43,932 nt of DNA, from NCBI GenBank assembly GCA_017460955.1, contig JAFTZY010000019.1, positions 1 through 43,932 on the forward strand. The letters are read 5' to 3'. Shown here one piece after another: positions 1-7,578 of this stretch. Below the pieces are notes generated by a model. That model did not search any database. It was not told the origin of the DNA and saw only the letters and a list, made by a program, of their open reading frames with translations. Source of the DNA: Oscillospiraceae bacterium. GTDB taxonomy: Bacteria; Bacillota; Clostridia; Oscillospirales; Ruminococcaceae. The translations under genes and the position numbers were made by a program. Within the stretch, counting starts at the first letter, position 1. Each line of letters starts with the position of its first letter.

Positions 1-173
1 AGAGCCGGTTTAATATCTGGAGATAGCTGGATTTTCGAGCAGATTTTCGTTCTGACGACGCACGAAATCCGCAGGAATACTTGGTGTATTTCAAGGATTT
101 CGGGCTAAGTCAGGGCGGAAAGATGCCGAAAAGACGGCTATAGGAAGATTTTAAACAGGCTCTTACACACCGG
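1..173. repeat. Structured intergenic element, possibly a dispersed repeat
   Basis: No credible gene lies here. The stretch is rich in short inverted repeats. A perfect 8-bp pair, CGAAATCC at 63-70 and GGATTTCG at 95-102, encloses a second imperfect pair (GAATAC/GTATTT) around TTGGT. A small hairpin GCCG-AAAAGA-CGGC sits at 125-138, and GATTTTCGT near 42-50 can pair with ACGAAATC at 62-69 as an alternative fold. Its base composition is more AT-rich than the genes next to it. It lies directly downstream of ispA, so it may be the operon's 3' end. The density of hairpins suggests a dispersed repeat or a structured RNA. That is inference, because only one copy is visible here. Confidence 0.4.
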
Positions 174-1073
174 TTATTGTACCCGCACCAGCAGCAGATC
201 CGTCAGATCATGCAGAAACTGTGCATCCCCGAAGGCATCGAGCGCCCCGTGTGCCTGTGCGGTGAGTGCTGCGGCTCTCTCCCTGGCGCCATCGAGCCCG
301 AGGAGGGTCACGAAGGTGGTCTTGTGGGACTCCTCATCGCTGCCGATGGGCTTGCCGAGCTGCTCGGCGGTGCTCGTCACATCCAGCACATCGTCGATGA
401 TCTGGAAGGCAAGTCCGACCAGGCGGCCGTATTCCTCCGCCGCCTCGCGCTGTGCCTCGCTCCCGCCGGCGCAGACCACGCCCATCCGGCAGGCCGCTGC
501 CATGAGCGCCCCGGTCTTGCCAAGGCACATCGTTTCCAGCTCTGCGGCGGTCACGTCATCGCGCTCCTCGAACTGCATGTCCATCTGCTGGCCGCCGACC
601 ATGCCCGATTCGCCCTCGAGCACGGACAGGGTGCGCACAAGCTCCACCTTCTGCGCATCATCGAGCCCCTCGGCCTGTGCCATCACGGCAAAGGGGGCAC
701 AGATGAGTGCATCGCCCGCTAAGATCGCCGTGGCCTCACCGAAGGCCTTGTGGCACGAGGGCTTGCCGCGGCGCAGGTCGTCGTCGTCCATCGCCGGCAG
801 ATCGTCGAAGATCAGCGACGAGGTATGGGTCATCTCCATGGCGCATGCCGCTGCATCCGCCTGCTCCAATGCGCCGCCGCACACGCGGCAGAATTCATAC
901 ACGAGCGCCGGACGGATACGCTTGCCGCCGGCCCCCAGGGAATGCCGCATGGCGGCAAATAATGTATCAATGTCCATGCCCGTACAGGCCGACTGCATCC
1001 GGTCGAGCTGCGAGCGCAGGACCTCCTCCGCACGCCGGGCATAGATGCCAAGCTGCTCTTTTACATCGTTCAT
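174..1073 (-). CDS. ispA: Polyprenyl synthetase (farnesyl/geranylgeranyl diphosphate synthase)
   Basis: Cytoplasmic trans-prenyltransferase of 299 residues that condenses isopentenyl diphosphate with allylic diphosphates, giving C15/C20 precursors for undecaprenyl phosphate and quinones. The first aspartate-rich motif DDLPAMDDDD is at residues 90-99 and the second, DDVLD, is near residue 232; both bind diphosphate through magnesium. The GGKRIRP motif near 49-55 is the usual isopentenyl diphosphate site. Length is normal for the family. The ATG at 1073 follows an AGAAGG ribosome-binding site and lies 3 bp after the xseB stop. The order xseA-xseB-ispA is standard in Firmicutes. Here the gene is followed by a structured non-coding element and not at once by dxs. 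Chain length of the product cannot be read with certainty. Confidence 0.95.
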   Translation of the reverse strand: MNDVKEQLGIYARRAEEVLRSQLDRMQSACTGMDIDTLFAAMRHSLGAGGKRIRPALVYEFCRVCGGALEQADAAACAMEMTHTSSLIFDDLPAMDDDDLRRGKPSCHKAFGEATAILAGDALICAPFAVMAQAEGLDDAQKVELVRTLSVLEGESGMVGGQQMDMQFEERDDVTAAELETMCLGKTGALMAAACRMGVVCAGGSEAQREAAEEYGRLVGLAFQIIDDVLDVTSTAEQLGKPIGSDEESHKTTFVTLLGLDGARERAAALTAQAHGALDAFGDAQFLHDLTDLLLVRVQ

Positions 1074-1076
1074 ATA

Positions 1077-1280
1077 TCACACCTTCTCTTTCATCCCGGT
1101 CTCCCCGGGAACGGGGATCTCCTGTACCTGGAGCACGGCCTCCTCAAGGACCTTATGGCAGTCCGCTGCCAGCTCCATGCCGCGGGCATAGAGCTTCGAG
1201 GCTTCCTCCAATGAGAGCTTGCCGCTCTCGAGCCGGCTGACGATCTGCGTCAGCTCCTGCATCTTTTCTTCATACTGCAT
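1077..1280 (-). CDS. xseB: Exodeoxyribonuclease VII small subunit
   Basis: Small subunit of the single-strand-specific exonuclease VII, which is cytoplasmic and takes part in repair. The 67-residue helical protein has the family pattern: an N-terminal helix starting MQYEEKMQEL, the LESGKLSLEEA segment and a second helix rich in alanine and leucine. A longer in-frame reading begins at 1319. I chose the ATG at 1280 because it gives the usual XseB N-terminus and is preceded by AGGTGG. The start lies 11 bp inside the 3' end of xseA, so the two are translationally coupled and made together, as expected for subunits of one enzyme. Confidence 0.93.
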   Translation of the reverse strand: MQYEEKMQELTQIVSRLESGKLSLEEASKLYARGMELAADCHKVLEEAVLQVQEIPVPGETGMKEKV

Positions 1281-2466
1281 CCGTTGCCACCACCTTTGCC
1301 CGGATCGTGCCGTCGGCAACGCTCACGGTGATCTCCTCGTCCGGCTGCACCCGGGATACGGAGGACACAAGTGTCCCGTCCTGCCGGTAAACAGCCGCAT
1401 AGCCGCGCTCTAAGATCCGCAGCGGATCGAGCGCCTGCAGACGCTCCTGCATGGAACAAAGTGCCTGATGGCGTCTCCCGAGTCCATGCTGCATTGCCGT
1501 CTGCATCCGCTGTGTCAGATGGTGCAGGGCTTCCTCCTGCACCCGGATGCGGTATTCCGGACGGCAGCGCACGAGCCGTCCCTCCAGTGCCGTCAGTGCC
1601 TGCGCCCGCTCCCCGAGACAGCGCCGGAGGGAGGCTGTCAGGCCGCGCCTTGCGATATCGATCTGCTCGTGCAGATGCACAGCGTCCGGCACGGCAAGCT
1701 CCGCGGCTGCCGAGGGCGTGGGTGCCCGGCGGTCCGCCACGGCATCGGCGATCGTGACATCGACCTCATGTCCGACGGCGGAAATGACCGGTACATGGCA
1801 GTCGTACACGGCATAGGCGACCTCCTCGGTATTGAACGCCGCCAGATCCTCCGAGGCACCGCCGCCCCGTCCGAGGATCAGCACATCACAGCCCTGTGTA
1901 TCGGCAAAGCGCAGTCCCCTTGCGATGGAGGCGGGTGCCTGCGCCCCCTGCACGAGCACGGGAAATACCCGCACCTGCACGATGGGGCAGCGCCTTTGCA
2001 GGATCTGCAAAATATCCTGGAGCGCAGCGCCCGTCCCGGAGGTCACAACGCCGATCGTTTTCGGCAGAGCCGGGAGCGGCCGTTTGGCGGCGGCATCAAA
2101 GAGCCCCTCCCGGCGCAGCTTCTCCCTGCGCTGCTCGAGGGCAAGCGTCTGCGTCCCCACACCGTCGGGCTGGAGATCGGTGACATTCAGCTGGTACACG
2201 CCGCCCGCCTCGTACACGGTGAGGCCTGCCGCGGCGATGACATGCATCCCGTTCTCCGGCAGGAAGGGCAGACGGCTTGCCATATTGCGGAACATCACGG
2301 CCTTCACGCCGCTTTGCGCATCACGCAGGGTGAAGTAGTAATGCCCGGACGAGTGCGCGGTGAAATTGGCGATCTCCCCCTTGATGAGGAAGTGCCGCAG
2401 CTTCATATCCCCCTGCACCTTCGATGCCATATAGCGGTTGATCTGGGAAACTGTCAGGACTGCCAT
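1270..2466 (-). CDS. xseA: Exodeoxyribonuclease VII large subunit
   Basis: Catalytic subunit of exonuclease VII, 398 residues. It has the N-terminal OB-fold (LTVSQINRYM, then FLIKGEIANF), a central nuclease domain with GRGGGASEDL, and an alpha-helical C-terminal part that binds XseB. The GHEVDVTIAD segment, typical of the family, is present. The open frame reaches 2487, but the ATG at 2466 gives the canonical start MAVLTVSQ and has GGAG about 9 bases upstream. It overlaps the preceding tsaD-like gene by 13 bp and the following xseB by 11 bp, so the block is tightly coupled. Confidence 0.95.
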   Translation of the reverse strand: MAVLTVSQINRYMASKVQGDMKLRHFLIKGEIANFTAHSSGHYYFTLRDAQSGVKAVMFRNMASRLPFLPENGMHVIAAAGLTVYEAGGVYQLNVTDLQPDGVGTQTLALEQRREKLRREGLFDAAAKRPLPALPKTIGVVTSGTGAALQDILQILQRRCPIVQVRVFPVLVQGAQAPASIARGLRFADTQGCDVLILGRGGGASEDLAAFNTEEVAYAVYDCHVPVISAVGHEVDVTIADAVADRRAPTPSAAAELAVPDAVHLHEQIDIARRGLTASLRRCLGERAQALTALEGRLVRCRPEYRIRVQEEALHHLTQRMQTAMQHGLGRRHQALCSMQERLQALDPLRILERGYAAVYRQDGTLVSSVSRVQPDEEITVSVADGTIRAKVVATDAV

Positions 2467-3398
2467 AGGCGTTCTCCTTCCCCGCACAGTGCGGCATACA
2501 GGGCCGTTCCGGCGGCATTGTCACAGGAAAATGCGGGCTCGGCAAAATACACCTGCGAAAGCTCGAGCCGGGAGCGCAGGAACACATCCGCCATCACGCC
2601 GCCCGCATACAGCACGGGCAGCGCCCCGCACGCCTCCCGTGCGCGCAGTGTCATCTCCCGCAGCACCTGTCCGATGGCAGTCAGGCAGAAGGCGGCGATG
2701 TCCTCCGGGGGCATCCCGTCCTCCAGCTGTCTGCGGCACTGGTTCTCGAGTCCCGACAGACAGCAGTCGCAGCCCTTCATGGTCGGGCGGTAGGTAAAGC
2801 GCCGTGTGCTTTTCACCGCAAGCGCCTCGAGCGCCTGCCCGCACGGAAAGGACAGTCCGAGCATCACACCGACCCGGTCAACGGCCTGTCCCGCCTTGAG
2901 ATCGAGCGAGGTCCCCACCGGGGTGATGCGCAAAAGCGTCTCCGCATCCGGCTCGCACAGCACGCAGTCGGTCGTGCCGCCGCTGACGTGGAAGGCCAGG
3001 AACGGCGCGTGCAGGAGCGATTCTGCCTTCGCGGAATAGAGCGCTGCTAAGATATGCCCGATCTGGTGGCTCGTCCGGTACACCGGGACATGCAGTGCCT
3101 GTCCGAGCATGTCCGCTGCCCCCTCGCCGCACAGAAAGCACGGCATATAGGAGCCTTCGGCATTGCGCGGGCGCACGGACACACCGATCCCCGCCAGGTG
3201 CTCCGGCAGTGTGAGCCGGGAGAGCACCCCGGGGAGCTGCACCGTATGATGGAACACGGCATCGCTCTGGCGCAGGCCCTTCTCACCGGGTCTGACCGGC
3301 AGAAGCTGCTTTGCCTGCATCACCGCATCCTGTGCCGTATCATAGAGTGCGGCAGAGGTCGTGTAATTGCTGGTGTCGAGTCCGAGATAGACGGCCAT
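2454..3398 (-). CDS. TsaD/Kae1-family (peptidase M22-like) paralogue
   Basis: A 314-residue ASKHA-fold protein related to TsaD, the enzyme that adds the threonylcarbamoyl group of tRNA t6A37. The metal ligands of the family are kept: HxxxH at H111 and H115, and D293 in SCDNAAG. FHVSGGTTD (137-144) and YAGGVMAD (264-271) match the nucleotide-binding motifs. It is shorter than typical TsaD (about 340) and diverges elsewhere. It also has cysteine clusters: C87xxC90 and a group at C210, C212, C213 and C221. Its start shares one base with the nusB stop (TGATG). The setting between nusB and xseA, away from other tsa genes, suggests a paralogue with a separate role. It could instead be this organism's only TsaD, which cannot be told from the window. 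Confidence 0.7.
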   Translation of the reverse strand: MAVYLGLDTSNYTTSAALYDTAQDAVMQAKQLLPVRPGEKGLRQSDAVFHHTVQLPGVLSRLTLPEHLAGIGVSVRPRNAEGSYMPCFLCGEGAADMLGQALHVPVYRTSHQIGHILAALYSAKAESLLHAPFLAFHVSGGTTDCVLCEPDAETLLRITPVGTSLDLKAGQAVDRVGVMLGLSFPCGQALEALAVKSTRRFTYRPTMKGCDCCLSGLENQCRRQLEDGMPPEDIAAFCLTAIGQVLREMTLRAREACGALPVLYAGGVMADVFLRSRLELSQVYFAEPAFSCDNAAGTALYAALCGEGERLWQS

Positions 3399-3817
3399 CA
3401 GGCTTCCTCCGCAGCGGTCCGGGGCGGCATGCTGCGCACATAGGCACCGAGCACGCCGTTGATGAAGCCCGTATCCTCCTGGAAGGTATAGCGCTGGGAG
3501 ATCCCGACGGCCTCACTGACCACGACATTCACCGGCGTTTTCGGGATGTATTGCAGCTCATAGAGCGCCATGCGCAGCAAAATCAGATTGATCCGGGGGA
3601 TGCGGCTCACGGCACGCTTCGGGCTGTGTGCGGCAATGACCGCATCGAGCTCCTCCTGCTTGCCGAGCACACCCTCCACGAGTGAGCGCACCTTGCTGTC
3701 CACGCGGATCTCCTCGACCTCCTCGGCCAGAGCATACAGCTCCTCGGGGGTGTCATCGCGGAAGGATGCCTCAAAGAGCAGTAAAAATGCGTTTTCTCTG
3801 TATTCTCGCTTTGTCAT
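3398..3817 (-). CDS. nusB: Transcription antitermination factor NusB
   Basis: RNA-binding antitermination factor of 139 residues that acts with NusE (S10) at boxA of rRNA operons. The sequence is all helical, with the expected N-terminus (REYRENAFLLLFE) and C-terminal INGVLGAYVR, and the mid segment RISRIPRINLILLRMALYEL typical of NusB. GGAGG lies 6 bases before the ATG. It is 39 bp downstream of the gls24 gene and overlaps the next gene by one base. The gls24-nusB-xseA-xseB-ispA order is a familiar Firmicutes arrangement. Confidence 0.95.
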   Translation of the reverse strand: MTKREYRENAFLLLFEASFRDDTPEELYALAEEVEEIRVDSKVRSLVEGVLGKQEELDAVIAAHSPKRAVSRIPRINLILLRMALYELQYIPKTPVNVVVSEAVGISQRYTFQEDTGFINGVLGAYVRSMPPRTAAEEA

Positions 3818-3856
3818 GCATTTCCTCCAATTTTGAAATTCTTCCCTTGCAGCGGA

Positions 3857-4153
3857 TCATTCGGATGCGATCGCGCTGATCTGCACATCCACGCTCACAG
3901 CCGTCACGCCCGTCATATCCTGTATCCCCTGCTTGACCTTCTGCTGCACCTCCCGTGCCACCTGTACGGCACGGCTGCCGGGTGCCACGAGGATGCGCAC
4001 CGTCACGGCGATCGCACCGCCCACATTCGTGATGCGCGGCGACCCTGCCAGACCGGCTGCGCCCTCCACGTCCTGTGCGGCAAGCGAGGATACCTTGGCC
4101 AGCACCTCGTCCGAAATATGAATGCTCCTTGTTCCCTTGGGCATCTGTTCCAT
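3857..4153 (-). CDS. Asp23/Gls24 family envelope stress protein
   Basis: A 98-residue protein of the Asp23/Gls24 (DUF322, YqhY-like) family. The core reads IHISDEVLAKVSSLAAQDVEG, then the glycine-rich turn and VRILVAPGSRAVQVAREVQ, ending in VSVDVQISAI. Proteins of this family sit near the membrane; those beside nusB have been linked to fatty acid synthesis control in Bacillus. The frame is open to 4177, but the ATG at 4153 has the purine-rich GAAGGGAAGGG at the right distance while 4177 has none, so I start at 4153. It is the first gene of the nusB-xse-ispA operon. Confidence 0.88.
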   Translation of the reverse strand: MEQMPKGTRSIHISDEVLAKVSSLAAQDVEGAAGLAGSPRITNVGGAIAVTVRILVAPGSRAVQVAREVQQKVKQGIQDMTGVTAVSVDVQISAIASE

Positions 4154-4246
4154 ATGAACCCTTCCCTTCTTTGACATGATGGTGCATTTTATCCTGGATC
4201 AGGAAATTATGCACGAATTTTTCAAAGCAAAAGCTCCTTACCTTCT

Positions 4247-4275
4247 ATTATACCAAAAAAATCAGAAAAGTACAA
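4247..4275 (-). promoter_or_regulatory. Sigma-A-type promoter of the gls24-nusB operon
   Basis: Read on the minus strand: TTGTAC at 4275-4270, a 17-bp spacer, then TATAAT at 4252-4247, with a TGG extended -10. The -35 box ends one base after the spoIIIAH stop codon. It gives a leader of roughly 85 bases before the gls24 start. This separates housekeeping genes from the sporulation operon upstream. Confidence 0.85.
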
Positions 4276-4863
4276 CTATTTTACTTCAAAAATTCTGATA
4301 TTTTCTGAAGAGACCGGGACCTCCCCTAAAATGATGTCCTTGATGAGGGCGGCATCGGCGGGTTCGAGCCCGTCGGTACGCACTAAGACCTTGGCGGAAT
4401 CCTTCCCGAGGTAGACCACGCAGTCGTCGAAGCCCTGGGACTTGATGAGGGATTCGATGTTGCCCTCGCTCTCGATGAGTGCGGAGAGCTCCACGGCATC
4501 GAGTGCGGTGGTGACGGCCTCCTCCTGGGTGATGTCCCCGCCGCCCATGACCATCTGGAGGGTCTGCACGGCCTCGTCGCGTCCGGCAGTGCGCTCGAGT
4601 CTTGCGCGGGCAAAGACATCCTCCCCGGCATCGGCGCTGACCTCCTGTGCGGCCTCCTCAAGCGGTGCGGCTGCCTCCTCCTCCGGAAGGTCAAGGCTGA
4701 CGAACTCGGTATCCCCGTAGGCGGGCTGTGCATCGGCGGCGGGGCCCTGCACGGGCAGGTCGTCGGCATAGGCATAATTGATGTACACCGCCCCTGCAAG
4801 GAGCGCGGTCAGGCAGGACAGGAGGATCTGGCGCTTGCCGATGATAACGGATGGTTTTTTCAT
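4276..4863 (-). CDS. spoIIIAH: Stage III sporulation protein AH
   Basis: Mother-cell channel protein of 195 residues that docks with forespore SpoIIQ during engulfment. One membrane helix lies near residues 10-30, followed by a low-complexity acidic linker (about 35-85) and a C-terminal ring-building domain related to the EscJ/PrgK secretion-ring family (about 100-195, ending VSSENIRIFEVK). The start is coupled to spoIIIAG by a 4-bp overlap and preceded by AAGGGAG. It is the last gene of the spoIIIA operon. Its stop codon abuts the promoter of the next operon. Confidence 0.93.
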   Translation of the reverse strand: MKKPSVIIGKRQILLSCLTALLAGAVYINYAYADDLPVQGPAADAQPAYGDTEFVSLDLPEEEAAAPLEEAAQEVSADAGEDVFARARLERTAGRDEAVQTLQMVMGGGDITQEEAVTTALDAVELSALIESEGNIESLIKSQGFDDCVVYLGKDSAKVLVRTDGLEPADAALIKDIILGEVPVSSENIRIFEVK

Positions 4864-5396
4864 GATAACGACTCCCTTCCTCCGGACGATGACAGTCCGG
4901 TCACATAGATTCTGCTGCTGGGCAGGCCGCAGGCAACGCCGACGGCGCGGTAGACGGCTTCCTCCACCACGGCGCTCCCGGCGCCGTCACAGGCCACCAC
5001 CACGCCGGTGATCTCCGGGCGGGTCACATATTCCACGAGCGGCTCCTTGGCCGAGCCGCCCACGGTCACATAGGTGCTGCTCGAGCGCACCTCATCGCCG
5101 TTTACGAGCTTGTCACCCTCCTTGGCATAGTGATAGCTCTCGCTCGAGCCGATCGTCACGAGCACCCGCACCCTGCCCACGCCCTCCATGGCGGAGAGCA
5201 TCCCGGTGAGCTGGGCTTCGAGCGCATCCCGGTAGGCGCCCTCCGTTTCCTGCTCGGCCTGCGGTGTACCCGCCTCCTTCTCCGGCAGGAGCGTCGGCAC
5301 GGCGATGAGCACAAGGCCTGCCATCCCGAGCACCACTGCGCCCCGGACCCACAGATCCCGTTTCCGTGAGAGCTTATTCCACAAGCTGCGCAGCAT
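4860..5396 (-). CDS. spoIIIAG: Stage III sporulation protein AG
   Basis: Ring-forming component of the mother-cell to forespore channel, 178 residues from the chosen ATG. A basic N-terminus (WNKLSRKRDLW) precedes a membrane helix around residues 18-36. The soluble domain contains LEAQLTGMLSAMEGVGRVRVLVTIGSS, the SpoIIIAG signature region, and ends with a serine-rich tail. The frame is open to 5456. I chose the ATG at 5396 for its GGTGGAG ribosome-binding site and because it gives the usual start just before the membrane helix. It overlaps spoIIIAF by 23 bp and spoIIIAH by 4 bp. Confidence 0.92.
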   Translation of the reverse strand: MLRSLWNKLSRKRDLWVRGAVVLGMAGLVLIAVPTLLPEKEAGTPQAEQETEGAYRDALEAQLTGMLSAMEGVGRVRVLVTIGSSESYHYAKEGDKLVNGDEVRSSSTYVTVGGSAKEPLVEYVTRPEITGVVVACDGAGSAVVEEAVYRAVGVACGLPSSRIYVTGLSSSGGRESLS

Positions 5397-5841
5397 GCAG
5401 CTCCACCCCCTCTCCGAGCGCATCGCGGAGGATCCGGACAGCCATTGCAGGGTCACTGCACGCTGCTTCCACCTCAGTCAAGGATATGCGCCCGTCCTCG
5501 TCAATATGTATCGATGCATGTACATCCGCACAGGTGATGCCCTGCGCTAAGAGCAGATCGGTCACCGCCTGTGCGCAGGCGTTCTCTGCATTGCGCAGGA
5601 GTGCCGCCTGCGCTGCCTCCTCGAGGGCCTGTGTCTGCGTTTCCTGCACGGTGAGCGCCTGTGCGGGGAAGGCCGTCAGGTCCATCGAGAGGAAGGGCGA
5701 CACCAGGCTCACCACAAAGAGCAGTGCGAACAGGAACCGCAGCTGTCCGTCAAGGCGCTTGCCCGGACGCAGCATCCCTGCGATCGCCACCGCGCAGCTG
5801 AGAAAGCAGGCCGATGTCACTGAGGTACGAAGCTGTTCCAT
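5374..5841 (-). CDS. spoIIIAF: Stage III sporulation protein AF
   Basis: A 155-residue membrane protein of the SpoIIIA complex. Two hydrophobic segments lie near residues 8-24 and 36-52, separated by a GKRLDGQLRF loop, followed by a soluble domain that resembles the ring-building fold. AAGGAGG precedes the ATG. It follows spoIIIAE by 14 bp and overlaps spoIIIAG. Identification rests on position, length and topology as well as on the SVTSACFLSCAVAIAGMLRP start. Confidence 0.9.
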   Translation of the reverse strand: MEQLRTSVTSACFLSCAVAIAGMLRPGKRLDGQLRFLFALLFVVSLVSPFLSMDLTAFPAQALTVQETQTQALEEAAQAALLRNAENACAQAVTDLLLAQGITCADVHASIHIDEDGRISLTEVEAACSDPAMAVRILRDALGEGVELHAAQLVE

Positions 5842-5855
5842 GGGGTCCCTCCTTT

Positions 5856-6989
5856 TTACCCATTATTAGCGATCAGAAGCATCATGGCGGTCGAGACCAG
5901 GAACATCACCGAGAAGCTCACGGCGGCGGAAAAGCCGAGCGCCAGCACGCATTCGAGATTTTTCAGGAGCCTTGTCAGGCGCGGCACCGCAAACAGCTCT
6001 GCGGCGGCGGCGCCGAAGGCCGTACACAGTCTTGCGGCGAGCAGCTCGAGGATCCCCGGCAGCACCAGGGACAGCAGTGCCAGGATCCCCGTCATCCCCA
6101 CGGTCGAGCGCAGCACGCCCATGCTCCCGAGCAGTGCCGAATACGCATCCGAGACGGCACCGCCCACCACCGGCACCGCCCCGGAGATGAGGTATTTGGC
6201 CGCCTTGGTCCCGGCCCGGTCCGCGGCGGCGCTCACCATGCTCTGCACGGTCAGGAAGCCCAGGAACACCGACATGAGAAGGCCCAGCACCCACGCGGCT
6301 GCCTTGCGGATGCACCGGAGCATCCCCTCGAGCGACACGGCGGGATCGACCGCATCCACGATCGCCATAGCCATGCACATGCGCAGCACCGGGAAGATCA
6401 GCCGCACCGCCAGCTGTGCTGCCAGTCCGCACAGGAAGGCGATGCCGCTCTGGTAGCCGGCCGCAGCGCCCGCATGTCCGCCCACGGTCAGCACGGCCCC
6501 GAACACCCCGGCAAAGGCCAGCATGAGGTCCGAGGCCCCCCCGAGCAGGAGGGCTGCCTGCCTAAACCAGGTGCTCAGCGGTCCTGCACAGACCCCCACG
6601 GCGCAGACCGTACACACGACCTCGTACACCTCCCCCGCGGCGCCCTCGGTGCTGCCAAGGCTCCGGGCGAGTGCCGAGAGCAGGATCACCCCGAGGAGCA
6701 GCACGGCAAGCTGTACGGGCGTTCGCACGGCCTCCCGCGCCATCTCCCCGACCGAGGAGAGCATGTCCCCCGCGGACATTCCCGTGAGGGTCTCCGGATC
6801 CGACGGGTCCGCGCCGCCCAGCAGGGCATCCGCACCGTCCGTCTCGAGCAGTGACTGCACACCGCTTGCGCCAAGGAGCGACCCGACCGTCTCATCGCAG
6901 GTATACGCCTTCACGGCGGGTGTTCCCCCGCGCAGCACGAGCATCATGCCGCATACGATCCCGAGCAGCACCGCTGCCATACGCTTCAT
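5856..6989 (-). CDS. spoIIIAE: Stage III sporulation protein AE
   Basis: Large polytopic membrane protein of the SpoIIIA channel, 377 residues. It has an N-terminal signal-like helix (MKRMAAVLLGIVCGMMLVL), an extracytoplasmic stretch to about residue 100 and then seven or eight membrane segments. Glycine and alanine are abundant in the helices. The frame is open further upstream (to 7268), but that part lies inside spoIIIAD. The ATG at 6989 overlaps the spoIIIAD stop by 4 bp (ATGA), so I use it. In Bacillus this protein is the likely membrane platform of the complex. Confidence 0.93.
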   Translation of the reverse strand: MKRMAAVLLGIVCGMMLVLRGGTPAVKAYTCDETVGSLLGASGVQSLLETDGADALLGGADPSDPETLTGMSAGDMLSSVGEMAREAVRTPVQLAVLLLGVILLSALARSLGSTEGAAGEVYEVVCTVCAVGVCAGPLSTWFRQAALLLGGASDLMLAFAGVFGAVLTVGGHAGAAAGYQSGIAFLCGLAAQLAVRLIFPVLRMCMAMAIVDAVDPAVSLEGMLRCIRKAAAWVLGLLMSVFLGFLTVQSMVSAAADRAGTKAAKYLISGAVPVVGGAVSDAYSALLGSMGVLRSTVGMTGILALLSLVLPGILELLAARLCTAFGAAAAELFAVPRLTRLLKNLECVLALGFSAAVSFSVMFLVSTAMMLLIANNG

Positions 6990-7372
6990 CCCATCACCTC
7001 CAGTACCGTGCGTGCCAGCGTCAGGAACAGCGGCAGGGACAGGCTCACCAGGCACACCCTGCCGCACAGCTCCACGGCGGAGGCAATGGCGGATTCGCCG
7101 CAGTCCCGGCACAGGTCCGTGCCCAGCTGCGTGATGTATGCGATCCCCACCGCCTTGCACAGAATGCGAAAATACTCCGGTGCCAGTGCTCCCTCCTCGC
7201 AGATCAGCCGGGCCGTGTCCAGGATCCGGGACAGCTCCGGCAGAGCGCTGATGCACACGATGCAGCACACGCCGATGCTCAGAAGCGCTGCCTGCGCCCG
7301 CTCGTACTGCTTAAAGCTCAGTGCCAGGATGCAGCCGACGATGCAGAAGGCAGCCGCCGCCTCCATGCTCAT
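6986..7372 (-). CDS. spoIIIAD: Stage III sporulation protein AD
   Basis: A 128-residue integral membrane protein with three or four predicted helices (about 5-22, 28-45, 70-90 and 103-125). SFKQYERAQAALLS in the first loop is typical of SpoIIIAD, and the family is related to SpoIIIAC. ATGA overlaps join it to spoIIIAC upstream and to spoIIIAE downstream. It is thought to form, with SpoIIIAC, part of the export apparatus in the mother-cell membrane. Confidence 0.92.
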   Translation of the reverse strand: MSMEAAAAFCIVGCILALSFKQYERAQAALLSIGVCCIVCISALPELSRILDTARLICEEGALAPEYFRILCKAVGIAYITQLGTDLCRDCGESAIASAVELCGRVCLVSLSLPLFLTLARTVLEVMG

Positions 7373-7563
7373 ATCCCGAACACCGCCTTGACCGTATCGA
7401 ACAGCTCGCTGATCTGGTCGATGATGAGCATGAGCACCACGATCAGGCCTGCCAGGGTCGTCATCATCGCCTGCTCCTCCCGCTCGGCCTTCTTGAGCAC
7501 CAGACTGAGCACGGCAACGATGATCCCGGTGCCGGCGATCTTAAAAATCAGATCCATCTCCAT
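7369..7563 (-). CDS. spoIIIAC: Stage III sporulation protein AC
   Basis: Tiny membrane protein of 64 residues, the usual family length. It has two hydrophobic helices (about 4-21 and 33-51) with a charged loop KKAEREEQA between them. It starts MEMDLIFKIAGTGIIVAVL, close to the standard SpoIIIAC N-terminus. AAAGG lies before the ATG, and the stop overlaps the spoIIIAD start by 4 bp. It follows spoIIIAB by 15 bp. Confidence 0.92.
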   Translation of the reverse strand: MEMDLIFKIAGTGIIVAVLSLVLKKAEREEQAMMTTLAGLIVVLMLIIDQISELFDTVKAVFGI

Positions 7564-7578
7564 GTATTCCCTTTCCTG

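Noticed and set aside
18..173. Insertion sequence remnant
   Set aside because: No transposase fragment, terminal inverted repeats or target duplication can be seen; the evidence supports only a structured element.
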